The translations under genes were made by a program, and so were the position numbers. Below the pieces are notes generated by a model. That model saw only the letters and a program-made list of their open reading frames with translations. It ran no database searches and was not told the DNA's origin. 64,000 nucleotides of DNA from an uncultured Atopobiaceae bacterium (GTDB lineage Bacteria; Actinomycetota; Coriobacteriia; Coriobacteriales; Atopobiaceae), in contig CAJTTF010000003.1 of NCBI GenBank assembly GCA_910579165.1, positions 124,001-188,000 of the forward strand, in the 5' to 3' direction. This document shows, one piece after another, positions 1 to 7,758 of this stretch (position 1 is the first letter of the stretch; each line of letters opens with the position of its first letter).

Positions 1-1
1 G

Positions 2-412
2 CATCGTATTAAGATGATGGCAACTGCAGATCCAGGGGCTCGAGAAGCCATAACAACATTTCAAACGTTAGAGCATTTTGCGGCTGTAGACCATGATGAT
101 GGATTTACGCTTTTGGAGTGTCATTTGATGACGGGGCGCACGCATCAGATCCGTCTGCATATGAACTACATTCACCATCCTGTGGTGGGAGATCCGCTTT
201 ACGGAACAGGCGATGCGCGCAAAAACCTGCAGGCACCCCGACAGTTTCTTCACTCGTATCGCTTAAGTTTTGACCATCCCACAACACACGAGCGCCTTTC
301 ATTTGCTGAGCCGTTGCCCCCAGACCTCAAAACCGTGCTCGTCTCACTGCGTGAGCGTTCTTTGGGAAAAACAGAAGCTGGCCGGGATCTTTCGCAAGAC
401 GTGTTGGAATAG
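2..412 (+). CDS. RluA-family 23S rRNA pseudouridine synthase, C-terminal part (5' truncated by window edge)
   Basis: Only the last ~137 codons are in the window; the frame is open to the left edge, so the ATG at 14 is probably internal. The segment GRTHQIRLHM followed by HPVVGDPLYG is the conserved C-terminal block of RluA/RluD-type synthases, which isomerise specific uridines in 23S rRNA. The catalytic HRLD-type aspartate motif must lie upstream and cannot be seen. Which family member this is (RluD-like is commonest in Gram-positives, often after lspA) cannot be decided from the tail. It ends at a TAG with a 123-bp gap to the next gene. Confidence 0.85.
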   Translation, partial: HRIKMMATADPGAREAITTFQTLEHFAAVDHDDGFTLLECHLMTGRTHQIRLHMNYIHHPVVGDPLYGTGDARKNLQAPRQFLHSYRLSFDHPTTHERLSFAEPLPPDLKTVLVSLRERSLGKTEAGRDLSQDVLE

Positions 413-535
413 AGTAGGAAATAAAGCTAGGAGTGCGAGACGCCAAAAGGGCTAGGGCAGCATTGGACAGCACGACTCCCACAAGCATTTTTGCTCCAAC
501 AGCGATAGAATACCGTAGCGCAGATCAACGATAGG

Positions 536-1846
536 ATGAGCGTGGAACTTTCAAGAGTAAGCATAACTCCCATAGCTGTATTTAATTTTGTCCTGTGGCT
601 CTTCTTTACGCTCTGCTTTTTTTATCAGATTGTCTATTTCGTCATTGGCTATTTTAAAAATGAGATCGTTCTTCCTAAGGCTAAAAAGCAGCATCGTTTC
701 GCCTTCATGATTGCAGCTCACAATGAAGAGGTCGTTATCGCGCAATTGGTTAAATCTATCTTGACGCAAAAGTATCCGCGCAAGCTCTTTGATGTTTATG
801 TTGTTGCGGATGCCTGTACCGATAAAACCGCCAAACGAGCACGAGAAGCTGGGGCGATTGTGTTTGAGCGCGACGACCTTGCAAGAAAAGGCAAGTCTTG
901 GGCGCTCGATATGGGCTTTAATAATGTCTTGCACGATAAAGGCGAATCCTACTACGATGCGTTTATCGTCTTTGATGCGGATAACCTCTTATCGCGCGAC
1001 TACCTGAGCGAGATGAACAAGCTCCTCGATCTTGGCTATCTGGCAGGAACGTCCTTGCGGAATTCCAAGAACTTTGATTCCAGTTGGGTGAGTGCGGCAA
1101 ATGCCATTTGGTTTTTGCGAGAAGCCCGCTACCTCAACAATGCGCGTATGTTGCTCAATACAAGCTGTGCAATATCTGGCTCGGGTTGGATGGTGAGCAC
1201 GGATATCATTCGCGGTATGCAAGGTTGGGACTTTCACCTGCTCACCGAAGACATTCAATTCTCTACGTTTTGCGCTGCGCATGGTATAAAGATTGGCTAT
1301 GCACCAGCGGAATTCTATGATGAGCAACCGGTTACCTTTAAAGCTTCTTGGATTCAGCGGATGAGGTGGACAAAAGGCTTTTACCAGGTCTTTTTCTCCT
1401 ATGTGGGCGATCTTATGAAGGGGATTAGCAAGCGCTCTTTCGCTTCCTATGATCTTTTAATGACCGTAGGTCCCGCTATGCTTTTAACCTTGATGAGTGC
1501 GCTCGTAAATTCGGTCTACCTCTTTATAGGGATGTTTTCAAATGGTTTTTTAGCCACGGCCGATGAACTCTCTATGTGTGTAGGCAGCCTTGTCATGACG
1601 TTTGTCTCTATCTATTTAGTCTTCTTTCTTATTGCCGCATTTACAACGTGCACGGAACGCAAACGAATTCATGCAAAACACAAGTGGCGCGTTATTACCA
1701 ATGTGTTCACGTTCCCTCTTTGGCAAATGACGTACATTCCTATTACCGTCATCGCACTCTTTAAAAAGGTTGAGTGGGTTCCTACAAAGCACGAGTTTGC
1801 CCTCAGCGTGGACGAAGTAACAGGCTTGGAAGACGCTAAGCCCTAA
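536..1846 (+). CDS. Membrane-bound family 2 glycosyltransferase (processive type)
   Basis: A 436-residue protein with an N-terminal membrane segment (about residues 15-38), a cytoplasmic GT-A domain and about three C-terminal membrane segments (about 310-335, 350-375, 390-410). Visible motifs are AAHNEE near residue 60, the DADN nucleotide-sugar/metal site near 148, TEDIQ near 240 and QRMRW near 274, matching the D,D,D,QxxRW set of cellulose/hyaluronan-synthase-like enzymes. It probably polymerises or transfers a sugar at the inner face of the membrane; donor and product cannot be read from the sequence. It stands alone between the pseudouridine synthase and guaB. A TAGAAT box at 506-511 could be its -10, but no convincing -35 was found. 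Confidence 0.85.
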   Translation: MSVELSRVSITPIAVFNFVLWLFFTLCFFYQIVYFVIGYFKNEIVLPKAKKQHRFAFMIAAHNEEVVIAQLVKSILTQKYPRKLFDVYVVADACTDKTAKRAREAGAIVFERDDLARKGKSWALDMGFNNVLHDKGESYYDAFIVFDADNLLSRDYLSEMNKLLDLGYLAGTSLRNSKNFDSSWVSAANAIWFLREARYLNNARMLLNTSCAISGSGWMVSTDIIRGMQGWDFHLLTEDIQFSTFCAAHGIKIGYAPAEFYDEQPVTFKASWIQRMRWTKGFYQVFFSYVGDLMKGISKRSFASYDLLMTVGPAMLLTLMSALVNSVYLFIGMFSNGFLATADELSMCVGSLVMTFVSIYLVFFLIAAFTTCTERKRIHAKHKWRVITNVFTFPLWQMTYIPITVIALFKKVEWVPTKHEFALSVDEVTGLEDAKP

Positions 1847-1955
1847 AGAATAATTTGCTGCTAGAATAAGTCTCCGTGAGACACTCTATAGCAATCTCGC
1901 CTACTACCCAATAGCTATTAACCAACACTATATAACGTTACGTTCAGGAGCAAAC

Positions 1956-3473
1956 ATGGCTCATTATTTTAAGGATATTTCGCATACATTTTCAGAATAT
2001 CTCATCGTACCAGGCTACTCGTCTTGCACGGACACCCCGCAAGCCGTTCAGCTTAAAACGCCCCTTGCTCGTTTTAAGAAGGGTCAGGAGTCGCGCTTAT
2101 CTCTTAATATCCCTATGGTCTCTGCCATTATGCAAGCCGTTTCCGGACCGCAACTTGCCGTAGCGCTTGCCCAAGCGGGCGGCATGAGCTTCATCTACGG
2201 CTCGCAATCCATAGAAGATGAAGCAAAAATGGTGCGCTCTGTAAAAAGTTACAAGGCGGGCGTAGTGCGCTCAGATTCCAACCTTAGCCCCGATGACACG
2301 CTTGCTCATGTGCTGGAGCTTAAGAATGAAACGGGCCACTCTGCTATGCCTGTTACTGATGACGGTACCGCTACGGGCAAACTGTTAGGCATCGTAACCT
2401 CGCGTGATTATCGGCTTTCAAGGGATGCACCAACCAAACTCGTGAAAGATTTCATGACACCCGCAGCGGATCTTATTACCGCGCCGCACACCGTCACGCT
2501 GGATGAGGCTAACGATATCATCTGGGACAATAAGCTGAATCAGCTCCCCCTCGTTGACGAGAAAGGCCATCTGGCTGGCCTCGTCTTTAGACGGGATTAC
2601 GATTTTCATAAATCAAATCCGCTTGAGCTCTTGGATGCCGAGAAGCGCTATCGCGTAGGAGCCGGTATTAACACGCATGATTACGAAGAGCGTGTCCCCG
2701 CGTTGCTTGAGGCCGGTGCCGATGCGCTCTGTATTGATTCTTCCGAAGGTTTTTCCCAGTGGCAAGCTGAGACCTTAAAGTGGGTCAGAAAGAATGCGCC
2801 CAAAGATACCATCATTGGTGCAGGCAATGTTGTGGACGGGGAGGGGTTCCGTTTTCTCGCCGATGCTGGAGCGGACTTTATCAAAGTAGGTATTGGCGGT
2901 GGTTCCATCTGCATTACCCGTGAGCAGAAAGGAATTGGTCGCGGCCAAGCTTCTGCTTTGATTGATGTTTGTAGTGAGCGCGACCGCTACTTTAAGGAGA
3001 CCGGTGTGTATGTGCCTGTCTGCTCGGATGGGGGTATCGTCTACGATTACCACATGACGCTCGCTCTTGCTATGGGAGCGGACTTCCTGATGCTAGGCCG
3101 CTACTTTGCACGTTTTGATGAGGCGCCCAGCGCTCGTGTCACGGTTAACGGCTCTTATATGAAAGAGTATTGGGGAGAAGGCTCATTCAGGGCGCGTAAC
3201 TGGCAGCGCTATGATGCTGGTGGAGCGCCTTCACTAAAATTTGCAGAAGGGGTTGACTCTTACGTACCTTATGCTGGTCCGCTTAAAGACAACCTTGCAA
3301 CTACCCTTGCTAAGATTTCCTCTACGATGGCTAATTGTGGGGCGCTCACCTTAAAAGATTTGCGCAAGAAAGCCAAGCTTACGCTGGTATCCGCAACGTC
3401 ACTTGTAGAGGGGTCAGCGCACGATGTAATCCTCAAAGACTCCAACGCTGACGTGACGGCAAATTACTCATAA
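1956..3473 (+). CDS. guaB: IMP dehydrogenase, Tritrichomonas-like type
   Basis: Oxidises IMP to XMP with NAD+, the committed step of GMP synthesis. The 505-residue protein is a TIM barrel interrupted by a CBS pair (about residues 100-215). The active-site loop GGGSICITREQ puts the catalytic cysteine at 319. The flap NWQRYD gives the Arg-Tyr dyad at 418/419, Asp is at 261, Arg at 382 and Glu at 431. As I recall the Tritrichomonas foetus enzyme, these are exactly its residue numbers, and the C-terminal half (VPVCSDGGIVYDYHMTLALA, EYWGEGS) closely resembles it. Most bacterial GuaB proteins instead carry GPGSICTTR. A good ribosome site (AGGAG) precedes the ATG by 6 nt. leuS follows after 2 nt, so the two are co-transcribed. 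Confidence 0.96.
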   Translation: MAHYFKDISHTFSEYLIVPGYSSCTDTPQAVQLKTPLARFKKGQESRLSLNIPMVSAIMQAVSGPQLAVALAQAGGMSFIYGSQSIEDEAKMVRSVKSYKAGVVRSDSNLSPDDTLAHVLELKNETGHSAMPVTDDGTATGKLLGIVTSRDYRLSRDAPTKLVKDFMTPAADLITAPHTVTLDEANDIIWDNKLNQLPLVDEKGHLAGLVFRRDYDFHKSNPLELLDAEKRYRVGAGINTHDYEERVPALLEAGADALCIDSSEGFSQWQAETLKWVRKNAPKDTIIGAGNVVDGEGFRFLADAGADFIKVGIGGGSICITREQKGIGRGQASALIDVCSERDRYFKETGVYVPVCSDGGIVYDYHMTLALAMGADFLMLGRYFARFDEAPSARVTVNGSYMKEYWGEGSFRARNWQRYDAGGAPSLKFAEGVDSYVPYAGPLKDNLATTLAKISSTMANCGALTLKDLRKKAKLTLVSATSLVEGSAHDVILKDSNADVTANYS

Positions 3474-3475
3474 CC

Positions 3476-6073
3476 ATGAAGATTCCTGAATATAATCCAT
3501 CCGTCCTCGAAAAGAAGTGGCAAAAAAAATGGGCGGAAGACGATATCTTTGCTGCCGGTAAAAGGGAAGGCGCGCCTAAAAAGTACGTGCTTGAAATGTT
3601 TGCCTACCCCTCGGGCGATTTGCACATGGGGCACGCGCGGAACTACTCCCTTGGGGATGCCATGGCCAGACAGGCTCACATGCTTGGCTTTGATGTGTTG
3701 CACCCAACGGGATTTGACGCATTTGGACTCCCGGCAGAAAACGCTGCTATTAAGCACAATACTAATCCCGCAACATGGACGTATCAAAACATGGAGACAG
3801 CCATTGCCACTATGAAGACAATGGGCTTTTCTTATGATTATTCACGCCTGGTGCGCACGTGTGATCCAGATTATTACAAGTGGGGACAGTATCTCTTCCT
3901 CAAGATGTTCGATAAAGGTTTGGTCGAGAGAAAAAAGTCACCGGTCAATTGGTGTCCCCGTTGCAAAACCGTTCTTGCTAATGAGCAGGTGACAGAAGGG
4001 GTTTGCTGGAGGTGTGGATCTCAAGTTGAGCGCCGCGACCTCACCCAGTACTACCTCCTCATAACGAAATACGCAGAAGAACTCTTGGAAGGTCTTAACG
4101 AACTGAGTGGCTGGCCAGAGCGCGTTTTGCAGATGCAGAGAAATTGGATTGGTAAGTCTCAAGGTGCAGAGATTGATTTCCCGCTTGTTCCTGCAGATGT
4201 TCAAGCGCATCTCACTGAAGACGATCTTCTCGATGATGCCTCTCGCTACGATAAAATCACGGTCTTCACTACACGTCCGGATACGCTCTTTGGTGTAACG
4301 TTTTTCGTAGTGGCTCCAGAGTCTAAACTTGCTCGAGAGCTTGTCGCCGGTACCCCGCAAGAAGCTGAAGCGCGCAGACTTGCCGAGCAAACCGCGAGAA
4401 TGTCAGGCGCCGAACGCGCGTCTAATCCCACGAAACAAGGTATCTTTACCGGTCGCTACGTCCTGAATCCCGTAAACGGAAGATGTATCCCCATCTGGAT
4501 TGCTGACTACGTCTTAACAGACTACGGAACCGGAGCTGTTATGGGCGTCCCTTCCGGCGACCAACGTGATTTTGATTTCGCAAAAAAGTATGACTTGCCC
4601 ATTGTGCCGGTTGTTGTCCAGAAAGACGATCCGCTCTACGCTACGCTCAAAGAGGAGAGGGAGTGGAAGGTGACAAAGGTGGACTGGGAGAGCGCTATGG
4701 ATGCGGAGGGCTACCTTGTGCAGTCCAATCAGTTCACAGGCATGAAGGGCGGCAAGAACTCAGAAGCTGCAGAGGCCGTCATTAGCTATCTCGAGGAAAG
4801 CGGTCTTGGACGTGCTGCTACCACCTATCGTCTGCGCGATTGGCTTATTTCTCGGCAACGTTTCTGGGGCAATCCCATTCCGCTCATCCACTGTGAGAAG
4901 TGCGGTCTTGTAAAGGTTCCCTTTGAAGATTTGCCCGTACGGCTTCCGGAACACATTGACCTAGCAGCAGGAGAGACGCTCGCTGAGCTTCCGGAATTTT
5001 ACGAGACCACCTGCCCCAACTGTGGGGGACCAGCCAAGCGTGAGACGGATACCATGGATACTTTCACAGATTCTAGCTGGTATTTCTTGCGCTATTGTGA
5101 TCCCCATAACACGGAGGTCCCCGTATCAAAGGCAGCAGCAGACCAGTGGATGCCAGTGGACTCATATATTGGTGGCATTGAACACGCCATTTTGCACTTG
5201 CTGTATTCGCGTTTCTGGACTCGCGTCATGCGCGACATGGGAATGCTGGATATTTCTGAGCCTTTCAAAAATCTTCTTTGCCAGGGCATGGTAAAAGATG
5301 AGCACGGCGAGGTCATGTCAAAATCTGTTGGCAATGTGGTCCCTCCCAGAGAAGTTATCGAGCCCTACGGCGCGGACACCATGCGTCTTGCCATCCTTTT
5401 TATCGCTCCTCCCGAGAAAGACTTCGATTGGGATCCACACGCAGTCGCCGGATGTCATCGCTTCATTAAACGCGTCTGGCAAGCGGTCTTTGAAGCCTGC
5501 GGTCGCTCTGGGCAAGACCTTGCAACCTTTGACTTCAGTTCTTTGCCACAAGCTTTTGAGTTTGATCTATCGAGCATGAATCCTGCTGAGCAAAAACTCC
5601 TACGCGCGCTCAATGTGCAGGGCGCTAAAACAACGCAGGACTTTGAGACCATGCAATACAACACAGCAATCGCTCACCTTATGGAGCTCGCTAACGCGCT
5701 GAGTGCTTATCTGAAAGAGCCAGCTAAAGATTCTCTTGTGCCCCTACGCGCCGCATATGATCTTGTTGCCATGCTATCTCCCATCTGTCCTCACGTTGGA
5801 GATGAGCTCCGGGAGACGGCGTTTCAACAGAGCGGCTCCTTTTATGACTGCGCATGGCCTAGCTTTCAAGAAGACTATGCGGCAGAGGATACGATAGAAA
5901 TTGTTGTCCAGATTAACGGAAAGATAAAAGCGCATCTTACTTGTGCTCCAGACGCTTCTCAAGATGAGTTAGAGAAGGAAGCAAAAGATGCCGTTGAAGG
6001 TGATTTGTCCGGAAAAACGATTAAGAAGATCATCGTCGTTCCTAACAAGCTGGTAAACATTGTTGCAGGATAG
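3476..6073 (+). CDS. leuS: Leucyl-tRNA synthetase
   Basis: Class I aminoacyl-tRNA synthetase charging tRNA-Leu. The HIGH signature is HMGH at residues 50-53 and the KMSKS loop is VMSKS at about 613-617. Between them lie a Cys-rich zinc segment (NWCPRCKTV ... CWRCG, about 158-185), the CP1 editing domain (TTRPDTLFG, YGTGAVMGVP) and a second CxxC pair (HCEKCG, CPNCGG). The C-terminal tail with QINGKIK is the usual LeuS C-domain. At 865 residues it is full length for bacterial LeuS. The ATG lies 2 nt after the guaB stop with no strong ribosome site of its own, pointing to translational coupling. Confidence 0.98.
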   Translation: MKIPEYNPSVLEKKWQKKWAEDDIFAAGKREGAPKKYVLEMFAYPSGDLHMGHARNYSLGDAMARQAHMLGFDVLHPTGFDAFGLPAENAAIKHNTNPATWTYQNMETAIATMKTMGFSYDYSRLVRTCDPDYYKWGQYLFLKMFDKGLVERKKSPVNWCPRCKTVLANEQVTEGVCWRCGSQVERRDLTQYYLLITKYAEELLEGLNELSGWPERVLQMQRNWIGKSQGAEIDFPLVPADVQAHLTEDDLLDDASRYDKITVFTTRPDTLFGVTFFVVAPESKLARELVAGTPQEAEARRLAEQTARMSGAERASNPTKQGIFTGRYVLNPVNGRCIPIWIADYVLTDYGTGAVMGVPSGDQRDFDFAKKYDLPIVPVVVQKDDPLYATLKEEREWKVTKVDWESAMDAEGYLVQSNQFTGMKGGKNSEAAEAVISYLEESGLGRAATTYRLRDWLISRQRFWGNPIPLIHCEKCGLVKVPFEDLPVRLPEHIDLAAGETLAELPEFYETTCPNCGGPAKRETDTMDTFTDSSWYFLRYCDPHNTEVPVSKAAADQWMPVDSYIGGIEHAILHLLYSRFWTRVMRDMGMLDISEPFKNLLCQGMVKDEHGEVMSKSVGNVVPPREVIEPYGADTMRLAILFIAPPEKDFDWDPHAVAGCHRFIKRVWQAVFEACGRSGQDLATFDFSSLPQAFEFDLSSMNPAEQKLLRALNVQGAKTTQDFETMQYNTAIAHLMELANALSAYLKEPAKDSLVPLRAAYDLVAMLSPICPHVGDELRETAFQQSGSFYDCAWPSFQEDYAAEDTIEIVVQINGKIKAHLTCAPDASQDELEKEAKDAVEGDLSGKTIKKIIVVPNKLVNIVAG

Positions 6074-6188
6074 GGCTCTAGGAAGAGTATCAAAATAGTA
6101 TCGAGCAAAGCGTTTGGATAAACTATCAAAAACACCTGCAATCCTCTCTTGACCGTCAAGAATAGAAAGATAGAAAGGTCCACAGAAT

Positions 6189-7505
6189 ATGCGCTGTCAA
6201 AACTGCAAGCGTGAACTAGGAGATGGTCTCCTTCCTGCTCGCTGTCCTCACTGTGGACAATCGCCTCTCAAGGCTGATCCAAAAGGCAAAACAGCGGCTC
6301 GCAAAAATCTTGATGATCTTGTGAGTCATACCCGCATTGCTCAGATGAAGCGTGAAGCTCCTCAGCACGCTGCACGTGCATCGCTTACGGCAAAAAACAC
6401 CGCGGAAGCTTCTAAGAAGCGTGCAAAGATGATGCTTATAGGGATCGGAGGGGTCGTAGGAGCTGTCCTGTTAATCGCCCTCATTTCTTTCATTGGATTT
6501 GGCCCCCATGTACCCGATGTCGTCGGCTGGCAGGAAGATCGTGCAAAAACCACCCTGGAGCAAACGGGCTACAGCGTTGAGCGCACAGAGGAGTTCTCGC
6601 AGACTATTGATGCCAACCATGTTGTGAGCACCGATCCGTCTGCCCTCGCTTTTTGCCCCAAGGGATCCTTAGTAAAAATGTCGGTGGCAAAAGCGCGCAT
6701 CATGCCAGATGTTATTGGGATGGCAAAAGATGAAGCAACAGCCGCACTTGATGAGCAATCTATTCCGTACACCTTGAAGGAAGAGCCGTCCGATAAGCCC
6801 GAGGGAACAGTTGTCTCCTCCTCTCTTGAAGCCGGCAGTACTGTTGAGGCAAATACAAGTGCAGTTCTCACGGTTGCCATACCTCTTCGCATTCCTCATG
6901 TTGTGGGACTTACCCAAACAGAGGCAGAAGCGGCTTTGCGTGATCTAAATCTAAATGTGGTAATCCAATACAAGCACTCAAACGACTTGGAAGAGCAGGG
7001 CAAAGTGCTTTCCTCTGATCCTGTAGAGGGTACGGTGGTTGCTTCAAATTCTAACGTGACGCTTGTAGTGGCGAGTTCCACACAAGGTGCGGCACAAGAA
7101 ACTGCTGAAGCCGTTATCAATGCTGTATACGGACAAACTCCGGTGGGGGACTCAATTGGAAGCGCGCTCTTACCCTTTTTGTCTGCATCATGTCCTTACG
7201 CTTCTGCCTCGGCCCATGATGTGTGGTGGGGGCTGGTGAAGAGAGGCGGCCTTTATGGCAATGAGAATCCAGCGTTGCAAGCTCTGCCCCGTTCCATCGT
7301 GAGTAAGAATATTGAGGTTTCAGCAGACGGAAAATCAGCCACAGCAAGCGTAGTTGTCCGTTGGGATTGGACGCCCATGGGCGCGAAGTATGCCGGCGTC
7401 ACGTCGCAAGATACACACAACATCCAAATGACCTTTGACGATCAGGGCAAGCTTGTGAGCTTCAACGATCCCGCCACCGACATTCCTGCCTTTACCTACG
7501 GCTAA
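6189..7505 (+). CDS. Zinc-ribbon, single-TM protein with three PASTA domains and no kinase
   Basis: The N-terminus has a CxxC...CPHCG zinc ribbon (Cys 3, 6, 19, 22), then a basic cytoplasmic stretch and one membrane segment (about 82-106). Outside are three tandem PASTA-like repeats starting near VPDVVGW (112), MPDVIGM (174) and IPHVVGL (235), and a ~130-residue C-terminal domain I do not recognise, containing the Trp-rich stretch DVWWGLV. PASTA domains bind muropeptides or uncrosslinked peptidoglycan, usually on PknB/StkP kinases or penicillin-binding proteins; neither catalytic domain is present here. It is therefore probably a cell-wall sensor or accessory protein. It follows leuS after 115 bp; a perfect 6+1+6 palindrome (CTTGACCGTCAAG, 6148-6160) lies in that gap. 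Confidence 0.85.
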   Translation: MRCQNCKRELGDGLLPARCPHCGQSPLKADPKGKTAARKNLDDLVSHTRIAQMKREAPQHAARASLTAKNTAEASKKRAKMMLIGIGGVVGAVLLIALISFIGFGPHVPDVVGWQEDRAKTTLEQTGYSVERTEEFSQTIDANHVVSTDPSALAFCPKGSLVKMSVAKARIMPDVIGMAKDEATAALDEQSIPYTLKEEPSDKPEGTVVSSSLEAGSTVEANTSAVLTVAIPLRIPHVVGLTQTEAEAALRDLNLNVVIQYKHSNDLEEQGKVLSSDPVEGTVVASNSNVTLVVASSTQGAAQETAEAVINAVYGQTPVGDSIGSALLPFLSASCPYASASAHDVWWGLVKRGGLYGNENPALQALPRSIVSKNIEVSADGKSATASVVVRWDWTPMGAKYAGVTSQDTHNIQMTFDDQGKLVSFNDPATDIPAFTYG

Positions 7506-7669
7506 GCGATTACTCTTTTCTCCTTTCTATCTGTGTTGACTAATAGCGTTTAACCTTTCTGAATCAACAGAGGCGGAGAGGTTTGCTTGATTCCTAAGGT
7601 AATTGCTAAATATATGCAACTTGTATCCTAGTACGTAGTTCTCGCGGGGAGGTTTTTAGTCAGATCGAC

Positions 7670-7699
7670 TTGACTCGTTTTTTTTTTCACTAGTATTAT
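7670..7699 (+). promoter_or_regulatory. Promoter of surface-protein gene with homopolymeric spacer
   Basis: TTGACT (7670-7675) and TATTAT (7694-7699) each match 5 of 6 consensus positions and are separated by 18 bp. The spacer contains ten consecutive T (7678-7687). Predicted transcription start is near 7706, leaving a ~53-nt leader with ribosome site GAGAGGAAAA before the ATG at 7759. The match and position support a promoter; phase variation is inferred. Confidence 0.65.
7678..7687 (+). repeat. T10 homopolymer in promoter spacer
   Basis: Ten T residues lie inside the -35/-10 spacer of the surface-protein promoter. A loss of one T would give the optimal 17-bp spacer. Tract and position are read directly; variability between cells is not shown by a single sequence. 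Confidence 0.9.
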
Positions 7700-7758
7700 C
7701 TCCGCAAATCCATTTATAGCGTTTTTAATAGATGGCAAGCTTGTAGAGAGGAAAAACA

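Noticed and set aside
1870..1882. GTCTC-CGT-GAGAC hairpin as terminator after the first glycosyltransferase
   Set aside because: Only 5 bp with a 3-nt loop and no T run.
6148..6160. CTTGACCGTCAAG palindrome as a promoter/operator
   Set aside because: It contains TTGACC, but no -10 stands at 16-18 bp; kept only as a remark under the PASTA gene.
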